Shown: positions 53,228 to 62,652, counted from the first letter of the stretch. The stretch is 64,000 nt of DNA from Zunongwangia pacifica (GCF_023499215.1 NZ_JAKHSK010000007.1:1-64000), one strand, 5' to 3'. The notes: generated by a model from the sequence alone, not told the origin. Numbers and translations: made by a program.

Positions 53228-53251
53228 AGCCCCGAATTAAAATTCGAGGCT
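53228..53251 (-). terminator. Terminator of the RND efflux operon
   Basis: AGCCCCGAA and TTCGAGGCT pair with one mismatch around a short AT loop; the minus strand continues with GTTTTAT. It lies 34 nt past the outer-membrane factor stop. Confidence 0.7.
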
Positions 53252-53284
53252 ATTTTCAACAATTAACAAATAACAATATTCAAA

Positions 53285-54682
53285 TTATTGCCAGCCACCA
53301 CCAAGTGCTTCATATAAATTCACCATCGAATTTAATTGGGTATACCTGGCGTTGATTAGATTTAGCCTAGAGTTTAACGCATTTTCTCTTGCGGTTAAAA
53401 CTTCCAGGTAATTTGCTAAACCATTATCCAATAATTCTTCTGAATAATTGGTAGCAGTGTCGTAAGCATTATATTCTTTTTCTTTTACTTCAATTTTTTC
53501 GGTAGCCGCTTCATAATTATATAAAGCATCGGCTACTTCTTTAGTTGCTGTTAAAAAGGCTTGTCTAAAACGAAGTCTTGCTTGCTCTTGTTGTGCTTGT
53601 GAAGCTTCATATTGCGTTCTTATTTTTCTCTTTTGAAAAATAGGCTGAGTTAATCCTCCTACAATCGTAGCAAATAAAGAATTGGTGTCAAAAAGCTCTC
53701 CTAAATCTAATGATTGCAGACCTCCCGTTGCTGTTAGCGTAAGGGATGGGTAAAAATTAGCTCTTGCCACGTTGGTCATTTCAAAAGCATTCACTAAACC
53801 ATATTCCGCTTGAATTACATCTGGTCGGTTTCTCAACAATTGCGCGGGTACCCCGGTTTTTAATTCGGTATCAATACTTTGTTGAGCTAAGGAAGTTCGG
53901 TTAATATCTTCCGGTTCTTTCCCTAACAAAATAGACATCGTATTTTCCAATAATCTTATTTGATTGTTGGTGTCAATAAGTATAGCTTGAGCGGTGTACA
54001 ACTGGGCTTCGGTTTGTTTTACCCCAACTTCAGTTACATTCCCTGCATCTTTAAGCGCCTTGGTAGTCTCTAAACTGTTTTTCCTGTTTTCAATTGTTTC
54101 CTCAGTAACTTTTCGTTGCTCATCTAAAGAAAGTAATTGGTAATAGGTAGAAGCAATATTAGAGATAAGCTTGGTTTTTACCGCTTGATGGGCTGCTACA
54201 CTTTGTAAGTAGGAAGCTTCAAAAGCTCTTTTCTGACTCCTGATTTTTCCCCAAATATCAGCTTCCCAAGATAGGTTTCCTGAAATTTCATATTGATCTA
54301 AAGAAGAGAAAAATCCACCAAACTGACTGTTAGAAGATAGTTCCTGATGGGTGAATGTGGCATTTCCCGTTAAAGAAGGGAAATAACCTGCTTTTCCTTG
54401 TTTCAGGTAAGCTTCAGCGTAAAGAATTTGCTGAAGCGCTACCCGAATATCAATATTATTGGTAAGCCCCTCTTCAATATACTCTTGTAAAACGGGATCG
54501 GTAAACATTTCTCGCCAAGAAACATTTGCCATGGTTAGACTATCTTGCGGAATGCTATCGGTTCTAAAATTGTTTTGGTTAACAATATCGGGTTGCTCGT
54601 AATCTTTTGCTACAAAACAAGATTGTAGACTAACCACCACTACCGATAGGACGATAAATTTATGTTTATATAAAAATTTCAT
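53285..54682 (-). CDS. Efflux outer-membrane factor (TolC/OprM, NodT family)
   Basis: A 465-residue lipoprotein (LQSC, Cys22) forming the outer-membrane tunnel of a tripartite pump. Two repeated OEP domains at about 60-260 and 275-462 include the RNRPDVIQAEYGLVNA signature and the repeated NARYTQLNSMVNLYEALGGGW end. It begins 5 nt after the RND permease stop. It exports drugs or other amphiphiles in concert with the two upstream genes. Confidence 0.93.
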   Translation of the reverse strand: MKFLYKHKFIVLSVVVVSLQSCFVAKDYEQPDIVNQNNFRTDSIPQDSLTMANVSWREMFTDPVLQEYIEEGLTNNIDIRVALQQILYAEAYLKQGKAGYFPSLTGNATFTHQELSSNSQFGGFFSSLDQYEISGNLSWEADIWGKIRSQKRAFEASYLQSVAAHQAVKTKLISNIASTYYQLLSLDEQRKVTEETIENRKNSLETTKALKDAGNVTEVGVKQTEAQLYTAQAILIDTNNQIRLLENTMSILLGKEPEDINRTSLAQQSIDTELKTGVPAQLLRNRPDVIQAEYGLVNAFEMTNVARANFYPSLTLTATGGLQSLDLGELFDTNSLFATIVGGLTQPIFQKRKIRTQYEASQAQQEQARLRFRQAFLTATKEVADALYNYEAATEKIEVKEKEYNAYDTATNYSEELLDNGLANYLEVLTARENALNSRLNLINARYTQLNSMVNLYEALGGGWQ

Positions 54683-54687
54683 AGCGT

Positions 54688-57600
54688 TTATTGTTCTGTG
54701 TTTTGAGATTGTACAGCTTCTGGCTTTTTACCAATTTTTTCCTGTAACCATTGGAAAAGGATAAACAACATAGGGATCACAAATATTCCTGTAATTGTAC
54801 CAATTAATAAACCTCCGGCCGCACCGGTACCAATAGATCGGTTACCTTCAGCACCCACACCACTGGCTAATACTAACGGCATTAATCCTAGAATAAAAGC
54901 AAAAGAGGTCATTAAAATTGGTCGTAACCTGGCTTTGGCGCCATCTATAGCAGCATCTACAATGCTTTCTCCACGTTTTCTTCTTTGGATGGCAAATTCT
55001 ACAATTAAAATCGCATTTTTAGCGAGCAGACCAATTAACATAATCAGGGCGATCTGGAAATAGATGTTATTCTGAAGTCCTGCCATTTTGGTTGTAAAAT
55101 AAGCGCCAAATACTCCTAATGGTAATGAAAGCAATACTGAAAGCGGTAATAAATAACTCTCGTATTGTGCAGCCAATAAGAAATAAACAAATACAATAGA
55201 AAGTAAAAATATAGTCGTGGTTTGGCTACCGGCATTTACTTCCTCTCGTGTTAACCCTGAATACGCGGTTCCGTAGTTACCCGGTAAAGTAGAAGCTACT
55301 TCTTCAATGGCATTAATCGCATCACCCGAACTAAATCCTGGATTGGTGGCCCCTGTTAGTTTAGTTGAATTAAATAAGTTGAACCTGGTTACCGATTGCG
55401 GACCATACACTCTTTTTAGGGTTACAAACTGGGTAATAGGTGACATTTCTCCACTTTTAGTTCGCACATAAAGTTTGTTTAAATCACTTTTAGTGGCCCT
55501 ATCTTGCGGAAGTGCCTGTACATATACACGATATTGTTTACCGAATCTTGAAAAATCGGCGGCATAAATTCCTCCAATATAACCTTGTAAGGTCGAGAAA
55601 ATTTCACTTACCGAAACTCCTTTATCTTTTGCTACAGGAACATTTAACTTAATCTCATATTGTGGATATTTGGTGTTAAAGGAAGATTGCGCGTATTGTA
55701 TTTCTGGGCGCTGCATCAGCTTTCCTATAAATTCCTGGTTGGCGGCATCTAATTCTTCAAAACTTGAACCTGAACGGTCTAATAGATTCACTTCAAATCC
55801 TGCAGAGTTCCCAAAACCTGGAATACTTGGCGGTGCGAAAAATATAATATTCGCTTCTGGAATAGTAGCTGCAACACCAAATAATTTTCCGGTAATTGCT
55901 TTTAGCGAAAGTTCATCAGTGTCACGTTCTTCCCAATCTTGTAGTTTTACAAAGCCCAGACCATAGTTACTACCGGCACCACTAATTAAACTTCGTCCAT
56001 TAATTACAGATACGCCTTCAACACCAGGTATATCTTTTATTTTTTGATAAAGCTCATTATTCACTTGAGACGTTCTATCAATGGAAGCCCCGGCAGGTAA
56101 TTCAACATTTATAAATAATAACCCCCTATCTTCATCAGGTACAAATCCGGTAGGAGTTGTAGAAGAAGTCCACCAAATACCTACTACTGCCAGGATAAGG
56201 ATTAGCGCACTAATCCATTTGTTTTTATACAGAAAATGAAGTGATTTACCATAGCGGTTAATGGTTGCGTTAAATCCACGGTTAAATGCGGCATAGAATC
56301 TTTGTAAGAAGTTTTTCTTTTTTTCGTGTTCTTCTTCATTGTGGGTTTTTAAGAATAATGCACATAATGCCGGACTTAAAGTTAAGGCGTTAACTGCAGA
56401 AATAAAGATGGCTACAATTAAAGTAATCCCAAATTGTTCATAGAAAACACCAGTAGGTCCCTGAATAAATGTCACCGGAACAAAAACCGCTCCCATAACC
56501 AGGGTAATGGAAACAATTGCTCCAGAGATTTCGTGCATCGCATCCAGTGTTGCATTTTTTGCACTATTGGCGCCTTCATCTATTTTTGCGTGCACCGCTT
56601 CTACCACCACAATGGCATCATCTACCACAATACCAATGGCCAGTACCAATGCAAAAAGTGTAAGCAGGTTAATGGAATACCCAAACAGGTTTAAGAAAAA
56701 GAAGGTACCGATAATAGAAACGGGAACCGCAATAGCCGGAATTAAAGTAGATCTAAAATCTTGAAGGAAAATAAAAACTACAATAAAAACCAGGATGAAT
56801 GCTTCTACCAGTGTGTGCACTACTTTTTCGATAGAGGCATTTAAGAAATTATTGGTATCGTAAGGGATATAAATTTCTATACCTTCAGGAAGGTTAGCCT
56901 CAATTTCACTCAATTTGGTTTTAATGGTTTGAATAATATCACGGGCATTAGACCCTTTGGTCTGAAAAATACCCATGTTTACCGCAGGATTTCCTTTGGT
57001 CGTAGAACCGCCGCTATAGGATTGGGCGTCCAGTTCGATTTTGGCAACATCTTTTAACCTTAAATATTCACCATCTCCTAAAGCCTTTATGATGATATTG
57101 TTGTATTCTTGTTCTGTTTTAAAACGACCACTATACTTAATAGTATACGAAAAAGCTTCTCCATTATTTTCACCAAGCGCACCGGCAGCGGCCTCTAAAC
57201 TTTGTTCATTTAGTGCTCCAATAACATCAGAAGGGACTAAATTATAGGCCGTCAATTTTTCTGGCTGTAACCAGATTCGCATGGCATAATCTTTTTCCCC
57301 AAATACATTTACGTTACCTACCCCATTTACCCTTTGAATTTCAGGAATCACATTTATTTTCAGGTAATTCTGAATAAAGGTATCATCATAATCTTCATTT
57401 GTACTATAAAAAGACATGAACATTAATGCACTGGTCTGTTGCTTTTGCGTGGTAACCCCGGTTTGTTTTACTTCAGCAGGGAGTAGAGGGTTGGCACGGG
57501 CCACCCGGTTTTGTACGTTTACCGCAGCAATATCTGGATCTATTTCCTGATCAAAAAATACAGTAATTTCAGCCGTACCGTTATTGGTAGCGGTAGAGGT

Positions 57601-57834
57601 AATGTAGGTCATCCCCTCCACACCATTGATCTGTTCCTCAATAGGGATAATTACACTTTCTAAGATCGTTTCTGCGTTGGCCCCGGGATAACTTGTGGTA
57701 ACCGTAATGGTTGGGGGCGCAATATCGGGATACTGGGTAATTGGTAAAGCTGTTAAGCCCAATACACCAAGTATAACTAGAAGGATAGAAACTACCGTGG
57801 ATAATACGGGTCTCTCTATAAATGTTTTTAGCAT
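54688..57834 (-). CDS. RND efflux permease (HAE1/AcrB family)
   Basis: A 1048-residue inner-membrane proton antiporter with twelve spans and two large periplasmic loops. The N-terminus MLKTFIERPVLSTVVSIL and segments such as GIVVDDAIVVVEA (proton-relay Asp pair in helix 4) and AKNAILIVEFA are diagnostic for the hydrophobe/amphiphile exporter group. It pumps hydrophobic drugs, bile-type compounds or dyes to the outer-membrane factor. It is the middle gene of the adaptor-permease-OMF operon. Confidence 0.96.
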   Translation of the reverse strand: MLKTFIERPVLSTVVSILLVILGVLGLTALPITQYPDIAPPTITVTTSYPGANAETILESVIIPIEEQINGVEGMTYITSTATNNGTAEITVFFDQEIDPDIAAVNVQNRVARANPLLPAEVKQTGVTTQKQQTSALMFMSFYSTNEDYDDTFIQNYLKINVIPEIQRVNGVGNVNVFGEKDYAMRIWLQPEKLTAYNLVPSDVIGALNEQSLEAAAGALGENNGEAFSYTIKYSGRFKTEQEYNNIIIKALGDGEYLRLKDVAKIELDAQSYSGGSTTKGNPAVNMGIFQTKGSNARDIIQTIKTKLSEIEANLPEGIEIYIPYDTNNFLNASIEKVVHTLVEAFILVFIVVFIFLQDFRSTLIPAIAVPVSIIGTFFFLNLFGYSINLLTLFALVLAIGIVVDDAIVVVEAVHAKIDEGANSAKNATLDAMHEISGAIVSITLVMGAVFVPVTFIQGPTGVFYEQFGITLIVAIFISAVNALTLSPALCALFLKTHNEEEHEKKKNFLQRFYAAFNRGFNATINRYGKSLHFLYKNKWISALILILAVVGIWWTSSTTPTGFVPDEDRGLLFINVELPAGASIDRTSQVNNELYQKIKDIPGVEGVSVINGRSLISGAGSNYGLGFVKLQDWEERDTDELSLKAITGKLFGVAATIPEANIIFFAPPSIPGFGNSAGFEVNLLDRSGSSFEELDAANQEFIGKLMQRPEIQYAQSSFNTKYPQYEIKLNVPVAKDKGVSVSEIFSTLQGYIGGIYAADFSRFGKQYRVYVQALPQDRATKSDLNKLYVRTKSGEMSPITQFVTLKRVYGPQSVTRFNLFNSTKLTGATNPGFSSGDAINAIEEVASTLPGNYGTAYSGLTREEVNAGSQTTTIFLLSIVFVYFLLAAQYESYLLPLSVLLSLPLGVFGAYFTTKMAGLQNNIYFQIALIMLIGLLAKNAILIVEFAIQRRKRGESIVDAAIDGAKARLRPILMTSFAFILGLMPLVLASGVGAEGNRSIGTGAAGGLLIGTITGIFVIPMLFILFQWLQEKIGKKPEAVQSQNTEQ

Positions 57835-57856
57835 GATTTATATTTCTTCAGCAATT

Positions 57857-58993
57857 TTATTTAAATACTTTTTCAATAGGTTCAGCAATACTGTCAAAAG
57901 GTATCGGTTGAGGTTTAATTTCAGTACCTGGTCGAATTTTAGTTATACCTTTCGCAACAATCTTCTCTCCTTTTTTTATTCCGCTTTCCACGATGTACAA
58001 GTTGCCAATTTCATCTTTGATTTTAATGGCAGCAGAAGTCACCTTATTGCCTTCTTGTACTTTCATCACCATAATACTTCCTTGTTGCTCAAAAGTAGCA
58101 GATTGGGGAACTACCACAGCATCTTTATAAACTTCAGGAATAAGAACGCTTCCACTATTTCCGTTAGTTAAAATTCTTGAAGGATTATCAAATACCGCTC
58201 TAAAAGAAACAGTACCGGTATTATTGTTTACCTGAGAATTAATGGTTTCTATTTTTCCCTCCTGCTTATACATAGCACCATTAGCTAATCTTAATTTTAC
58301 GTTGGGAATGTTTTTGATTATTTCTTCAAAAGATTCCCCTTCCTTATTCTGGATAAAATTAAGATAGTCGGTTTCGTTCATAGAAAAGTAAGCATATACT
58401 TTACTAATATTACTTACTGTTGTTAAGGGTTCCTGACTGGTAGGACTTACTAAAGCTCCTTCTCTTAAATTAATAGCCCCTACATAACCATCTACCGGAC
58501 TTTTAATATTTGCATAACCTATATTAGCAGCGATACTGTTATAACTGCTTTTTGCTTGTTCTAATTTTGCTTTTGCAGTTTCTAACTGTACCTCACTAAT
58601 AATATCTTTTTCTACTAGAGGTTTAAGTTTATTTACTTCAACCTGAGCGGCATTTACGTTCGCTTTAGCAGCTTGAGCATCTTGGTTTAACGATTGGGTT
58701 TCCAGTTTAAAAAGGATTTGTCCTTTTTTTACTTTTTCGCCTTCATCAACCATCACTTTATTGATATAGCCTGATACTTTTGCGCGTATTTCACTATTTA
58801 CAATACCTTCTATATTTGCAGGATAAGAAGTGCTTCCTTCTACAGTTTTAGTGGTTATTTCTATTACAGGATAAGGTTGAGCTTGTTGAGCTTGGGCACT
58901 AGCTGCTTGTTGTGATTTTTCACCTTCGTTACCACAAGAAATGAGCATAAGTATTCCTGCGGCAAGACCAATATAAGTTTTAATTTTTCTCAT
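57857..58993 (-). CDS. RND periplasmic adaptor (AcrA family)
   Basis: A 378-residue membrane-fusion protein, lipid-anchored at Cys20 (LMLISC). It has the biotinyl-lipoyl domain (about 60-95 and 155-190), a helical hairpin (AANAKVNAAQ-type, about 100-150) and beta-barrel and membrane-proximal domains. It links the RND permease to the outer-membrane factor. It follows the repressor gene by 27 nt and precedes the permease by 22 nt. Confidence 0.94.
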   Translation of the reverse strand: MRKIKTYIGLAAGILMLISCGNEGEKSQQAASAQAQQAQPYPVIEITTKTVEGSTSYPANIEGIVNSEIRAKVSGYINKVMVDEGEKVKKGQILFKLETQSLNQDAQAAKANVNAAQVEVNKLKPLVEKDIISEVQLETAKAKLEQAKSSYNSIAANIGYANIKSPVDGYVGAINLREGALVSPTSQEPLTTVSNISKVYAYFSMNETDYLNFIQNKEGESFEEIIKNIPNVKLRLANGAMYKQEGKIETINSQVNNNTGTVSFRAVFDNPSRILTNGNSGSVLIPEVYKDAVVVPQSATFEQQGSIMVMKVQEGNKVTSAAIKIKDEIGNLYIVESGIKKGEKIVAKGITKIRPGTEIKPQPIPFDSIAEPIEKVFK

Positions 58994-59020
58994 TATTAAA
59001 ATAATTAGGGGTAAAGATTA

Positions 59021-59500
59021 TTAGATTTCTATTTTAGACATTTTATTAATTACGTTCTCAATATTCATTTTTTGAGATTCTAAATACTCTCTAAAGAGTA
59101 GGGCAATTTGTCCCGTACTTTGGAATTTTTGAGTATTGTTATCTTTATTAAAATTGATGATCTTATCGATTAATTTTAATTCCTCATTAATATTTTCGTA
59201 ATATTCTTCTAGCGTGTTTTTTAAATAGTAACTACTGGCTCTAAAATATCTTTTACGATCACCGGGTTTTGTGAAATATTCTACTTTCTTAAGTTGTAAA
59301 AGATGATTAAGATGAGTGGAAACAGAACTTTTACTGGCACAGGTAATACTCAAAATTTCATCGAACGTGTGTCCGTCCTTTGGGGATAGAATCATTATAC
59401 CATAGATTCTGGCCGCCAGGGGAGCCAATTGGTGAACTTGTTCAAAACGTACTCCTATTTCCTCAATCAATTTCCTTTTTTCTTCTGAACAGCAATCCAT
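59021..59500 (-). CDS. GbsR/MarR-type transcriptional repressor
   Basis: A 159-residue winged-helix regulator (HTH at about 45-75, SKSSVSTHLNHLLQLKKVE; wing TKPGDRKRYF) with a C-terminal helical dimerisation part. It opens with MDCCSEEKRKL; the adjacent Cys pair could be redox-sensitive, which is only speculation. It is the first gene of the RND efflux operon and its promoter carries a perfect palindrome, consistent with self-repression relieved by an efflux substrate. Confidence 0.85.
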   Translation of the reverse strand: MDCCSEEKRKLIEEIGVRFEQVHQLAPLAARIYGIMILSPKDGHTFDEILSITCASKSSVSTHLNHLLQLKKVEYFTKPGDRKRYFRASSYYLKNTLEEYYENINEELKLIDKIINFNKDNNTQKFQSTGQIALLFREYLESQKMNIENVINKMSKIEI

Positions 59501-59521
59501 AAATTCTCAATTTAAAAAGTG

Positions 59522-59552
59522 CAAAGGTATGATTGGTTCGGAATACACCGAA
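59522..59552 (-). promoter_or_regulatory. Promoter of the repressor-efflux operon
   Basis: On the minus strand TTCG (59549-59552) and TACCTTTG (59522-59529) are 19 nt apart, near the -33/-7 consensus. The -33 position lies inside the palindrome at 59536-59553. Confidence 0.6.
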
Positions 59553-59553
59553 C
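59536..59553. promoter_or_regulatory. Candidate operator of the efflux repressor
   Basis: GTTCGG-N6-CCGAAC is a perfect 6-bp inverted repeat. It overlaps the -33 box of the operon, so a bound dimer would block RNA polymerase. Confidence 0.6.
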
Positions 59554-59624
59554 TAAATAAACTTAAATTAATGTTAAATAAAATATTAACGGATTTGTCT
59601 GTTTTGGAAACTGGCTAATATGGA

Positions 59625-61973
59625 TTAATTTAAATCTTTTTCTATTTCAATTTTTATCGATAAACTATTCCCTTGTTGGTCGGTTACCGTCAACAGGTGT
59701 TCGCCGGGCTCAGGATCATAGGTTATTTCGTGGAAAGTCTGTGTAGCTTCAATAAACTTTTGGTCGATATACCAGTAAACCGTTGTTTCAGGGTTACGAT
59801 GTGCTAATTTAAAAACCACCGGATTTGTTTGTTCCTCAAAATTCTTCGGAAGTAAAACGGTTTCACTTTTCTTTGGGTAGATAAACTGCATCAATTGTTC
59901 CCCTTCTTTTAGGCAACCCGACTTAAATCGTGGGAGACTTTGGTATTCGGGATGTTTGGGCGCATAGTAATATTCCATTACCGGCGCAAGTGAAAACCAG
60001 TTTTTCGTTGTCATTTCCGCTAATTCATAACAAGAAGAATTCACTTGAAATTGTTCCGATTTATCTAAAAATACCTGTTGATGATAGGGGCAAGAAGTTG
60101 TTCGTATTCCATTTTTCGGGATCCATTCTTTTTCAGATTCATCACAATAAATTCCGGCTAGGTGACCACTTTTTGTGCAAACTTCAGCTTCAACCAATTC
60201 ATCATAAGGGATTTTAAACTTTTCCGTCTTTGGTAACTTGTCAAAACTTTCAAATAAAATAGGAGCGGCAGCTTGTAAACCCGTCAATCCCGGTCGGCCT
60301 TCGCCATCGGCATTTCCTACCCAAACGCCAACGGCAAAACGAGCATTTACACCTACTGCCCAAGCGTCTTTAAAGCCGTAGCTCGTCCCGGTTTTCCAGG
60401 AAATAGCTTGCGAATGCGAGAAAAAATTCCAGTTTTCTTCGCCGGTGGGGCGGTTTACTTCTTCTAAGGTTTTTAAGGTGTGATAAATAGCACCGGCATT
60501 AAATAGTTCAGGCTGAAATTGATTCTTCCCAAAAGCTGCTTTTTCGCCTAGTTGATAAATGGGTTCTAAAAATTCATTGGGTTTATATTCGCTAGAAGAA
60601 GAATTGAAATGATGTAAAGTTGAAGCCATCCCGGCATAAGCATTGGTAATGTCCCAAAGTGAACTTTCGGCGCCACCCAGAATTAAGGAAAGCCCATAAT
60701 AATCGGCTGATTTATTGATGTTTTTTAGCTGAAGTTTTTCTAGCTGATGATAAAATTTCTGCAGGCCATAATCCTGAAGCATCCGAACCGCCGGCACATT
60801 TAACGATTTTGCCAAGGCCACACTTGCAGGAACCGCTCCGTTAAATTCTTTATCAAAATTTTGCGGACTATAACCATTTACTGAAGTAGGAACATCAGCA
60901 ACGAGCGTATTTGGAAGTAGGCTTCCTTCATCTAGCATCGCGGCATACAAAAAGGGTTTTAAAATACTTCCGGTACTTCGTGGCCGCTGAATAATATCGA
61001 CAAAATGATCGTGTTCCGCTGTAGTTGGCGAATTTCCCACATAGGCTAATACTTCTCGCGTATTCACATCAAGAATTAAAATTGCAAGGTTATGAATTTC
61101 ATTTTGTCGTAAAGCTTCGTAATTTTTACGAGCGATCTCATTATTTTGCTGCTGAAGCGAATAGTTGATCGTTGAGGTTAACTGCGTTCCTTTATGGTCA
61201 TTTCTTAATTTTTCTGTGAGGTGCGGAGTTATTTCCGGTAGCGGAAAAGGTTTTCCCGGAAGTTTCTCAGCTAAAGCTAATTCATACGTGGTTTGGTCGA
61301 TGACTTCATTTTCAAAAAGCTTTAGCAGCAATCGGTCGCGTTTTTGCTTAAATATTTTCTCATTTTTCCCCGGAAAGATTAATGCCGGTGCGTTGGGCAA
61401 AACGGCCAATGCTGCTGCCTGCCCCCAACTTAAATCTTGTGAAGAGAGGCCAAAATAGCGCCAAGACGCAGTTTCTAAACCAACTACATTTCCGCCGAAA
61501 GGAGCATAAGTTGCATAAAGATTGAGAATTTGTTCTTTGCTGGCACGCAATTCTAATCGGGTAGCTTGAAAAATTTCGATAACTTTCTCCCAATAGGTAC
61601 GCTCTTGATTTTTACGGGATAACCGAATGACTTGCTGGGTAAGCGTACTTCCACCTCTACGATTTTCTGTAGTGAGGTTTTGCCATAGTGCTTTGGTGAT
61701 TGCCACTGGATTAAAACCCGGATGCCAGTAAAAATATTCATCTTCAAAATTCAAGATACATTGCTCAAATCGATGCGGTACGCTGTCTTGCTGTGGGAAT
61801 CGCCACTGACCATCGTCGGCAATACGAGCGCCTAACATTAAACCTTCCCGACTTTTTAACACGGTAGAAGTGGGTTCGTTAAAAAGCTGTTTGGGTAAAC
61901 AAAAAAGCCACATCATTCCTACAATAAATAGCAAACCTATTTTGATAGGGTGTTTTTTAAGAAAGTGAAGCAT
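59625..61973 (-). CDS. pbpC: Penicillin-binding protein 1C
   Basis: A 782-residue class A PBP: N-terminal anchor (about 11-28), a GT51 glycosyltransferase (about 60-235; EDEYFYWHPG and GGSTLTQQVIRLSRK), a transpeptidase (about 300-600; STGSILKPF with Ser/Lys, KSLNVPAV, and KTGTSYGFKDAW), and a C-terminal beta domain of PBP1C type (about 690-780). It polymerises and crosslinks peptidoglycan. In many bacteria pbpC neighbours an alpha-2-macroglobulin gene, as here, but an accessory insert separates them. Confidence 0.94.
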   Translation of the reverse strand: MLHFLKKHPIKIGLLFIVGMMWLFCLPKQLFNEPTSTVLKSREGLMLGARIADDGQWRFPQQDSVPHRFEQCILNFEDEYFYWHPGFNPVAITKALWQNLTTENRRGGSTLTQQVIRLSRKNQERTYWEKVIEIFQATRLELRASKEQILNLYATYAPFGGNVVGLETASWRYFGLSSQDLSWGQAAALAVLPNAPALIFPGKNEKIFKQKRDRLLLKLFENEVIDQTTYELALAEKLPGKPFPLPEITPHLTEKLRNDHKGTQLTSTINYSLQQQNNEIARKNYEALRQNEIHNLAILILDVNTREVLAYVGNSPTTAEHDHFVDIIQRPRSTGSILKPFLYAAMLDEGSLLPNTLVADVPTSVNGYSPQNFDKEFNGAVPASVALAKSLNVPAVRMLQDYGLQKFYHQLEKLQLKNINKSADYYGLSLILGGAESSLWDITNAYAGMASTLHHFNSSSSEYKPNEFLEPIYQLGEKAAFGKNQFQPELFNAGAIYHTLKTLEEVNRPTGEENWNFFSHSQAISWKTGTSYGFKDAWAVGVNARFAVGVWVGNADGEGRPGLTGLQAAAPILFESFDKLPKTEKFKIPYDELVEAEVCTKSGHLAGIYCDESEKEWIPKNGIRTTSCPYHQQVFLDKSEQFQVNSSCYELAEMTTKNWFSLAPVMEYYYAPKHPEYQSLPRFKSGCLKEGEQLMQFIYPKKSETVLLPKNFEEQTNPVVFKLAHRNPETTVYWYIDQKFIEATQTFHEITYDPEPGEHLLTVTDQQGNSLSIKIEIEKDLN

Positions 61974-62021
61974 TTTTGTTTTTGTTCTGAATTTAATTTT
62001 TATGAGGTGTATTAGAATTTT

Positions 62022-62045
62022 GTCACACTGAGCTTGTCGAAGTGT
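62022..62045 (+). repeat. Interspersed repeat, third family, left copy
   Basis: GTCACACTGAGCTTGTCGAA is a common flavobacterial intergenic repeat core. It lies just past the end of the GIY-YIG gene. Inverted copies are at 62385-62406 and 62653-62674. Confidence 0.7.
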
Positions 62046-62060
62046 TTGTGAATTGAATGA

Positions 62061-62366
62061 TTACTCAGGCTTTCCAAATTGCGTGTAATTTTTAGAAAAT
62101 CGAATAAGGTCTTGCCAGTTTTCTTTAATTAGAGCTTCTTTCTTTTTTCTGGACCAGCCTTTAAGTTGTTTTTCAAGCTTAATAGCTTCCGCTGGATTAG
62201 TACATTGAATATACCATTTTAAACTTACAGGCCTTCTTTTAAAAGTGTAACTTGATTTATTTACACCTTCATTATGTTGAGTTACTCTTTTTTGTAAGTT
62301 ATTCGTCATCCCGATATAGTAAGAATTATCTGCGCATAACAAAATATAGGTATAATAAAACTTCAT
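62061..62366 (-). CDS. Small GIY-YIG domain nuclease
   Basis: A 101-residue single-domain GIY-YIG protein with TYI (6-8), YIG (17-19) followed by MTNN, Arg27 and Glu65, and the basic KGWSRKKKEALI segment. It is homologous to the protein at 499-789 along its whole length but clearly diverged. The gene is bounded by inverted copies of a palindromic-repeat core about 16 nt past its stop and 19 nt before its start. It lies in an accessory insert between pbpC and the alpha-2-macroglobulin gene. Biological role unknown. Confidence 0.87.
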   Translation of the reverse strand: MKFYYTYILLCADNSYYIGMTNNLQKRVTQHNEGVNKSSYTFKRRPVSLKWYIQCTNPAEAIKLEKQLKGWSRKKKEALIKENWQDLIRFSKNYTQFGKPE

Positions 62367-62384
62367 TTCTTTCCTAATAAAATT

Positions 62385-62406
62385 GCTTCGACAGGCTCAG
62401 CAAGAC
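62385..62406 (-). repeat. Interspersed repeat, third family, right copy
   Basis: GCTTCGACAGGCTCAGCAAG reads, on the minus strand, as the same core as at 62022, in inverted orientation, with changes near its end. Confidence 0.65.
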
Positions 62407-62409
62407 AAA

Positions 62410-62649
62410 CTAACTTTTTAATAAATCGGCTTCTTCTGCATATTCAATCCATTGTTTATCTAAAGACTTCTTTGATTTTGGAATTATATGATTTTTGACT
62501 GCATCAGTTTGTATTTGATAATTTACTTTACTCAAGACTCTTTTAACATCCCATTTCTTTGGTGTTAAATTAAATGAATTAAGTCCAGCTTCTTTTTTAA
62601 ACCTGTCGAATTCGACACCATTAAAATCGAGATTGTTTAATTGTTCCAT
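62410..62649 (-). pseudogene. Internally deleted KilA-N/antirepressor-type gene
   Basis: The 79-residue product joins two parts of a longer family as I recall it. Residues 1-33 (DFNGVEFDRFKKEAGLNSF... TPKKW) match the start of a KilA-N-type DNA-binding domain, and residues 34-77 (VLSKVNYQIQTDAVKNHIIP ... YAEEADLL) match a segment normally well downstream. The central part of the DNA-binding domain and the ADLLNxALFG-type C-terminus are missing. It is in frame but probably non-functional. Such genes are typical of phage-derived or accessory DNA. A genuine short protein cannot be excluded. Confidence 0.6.
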
Positions 62650-62652
62650 ATT

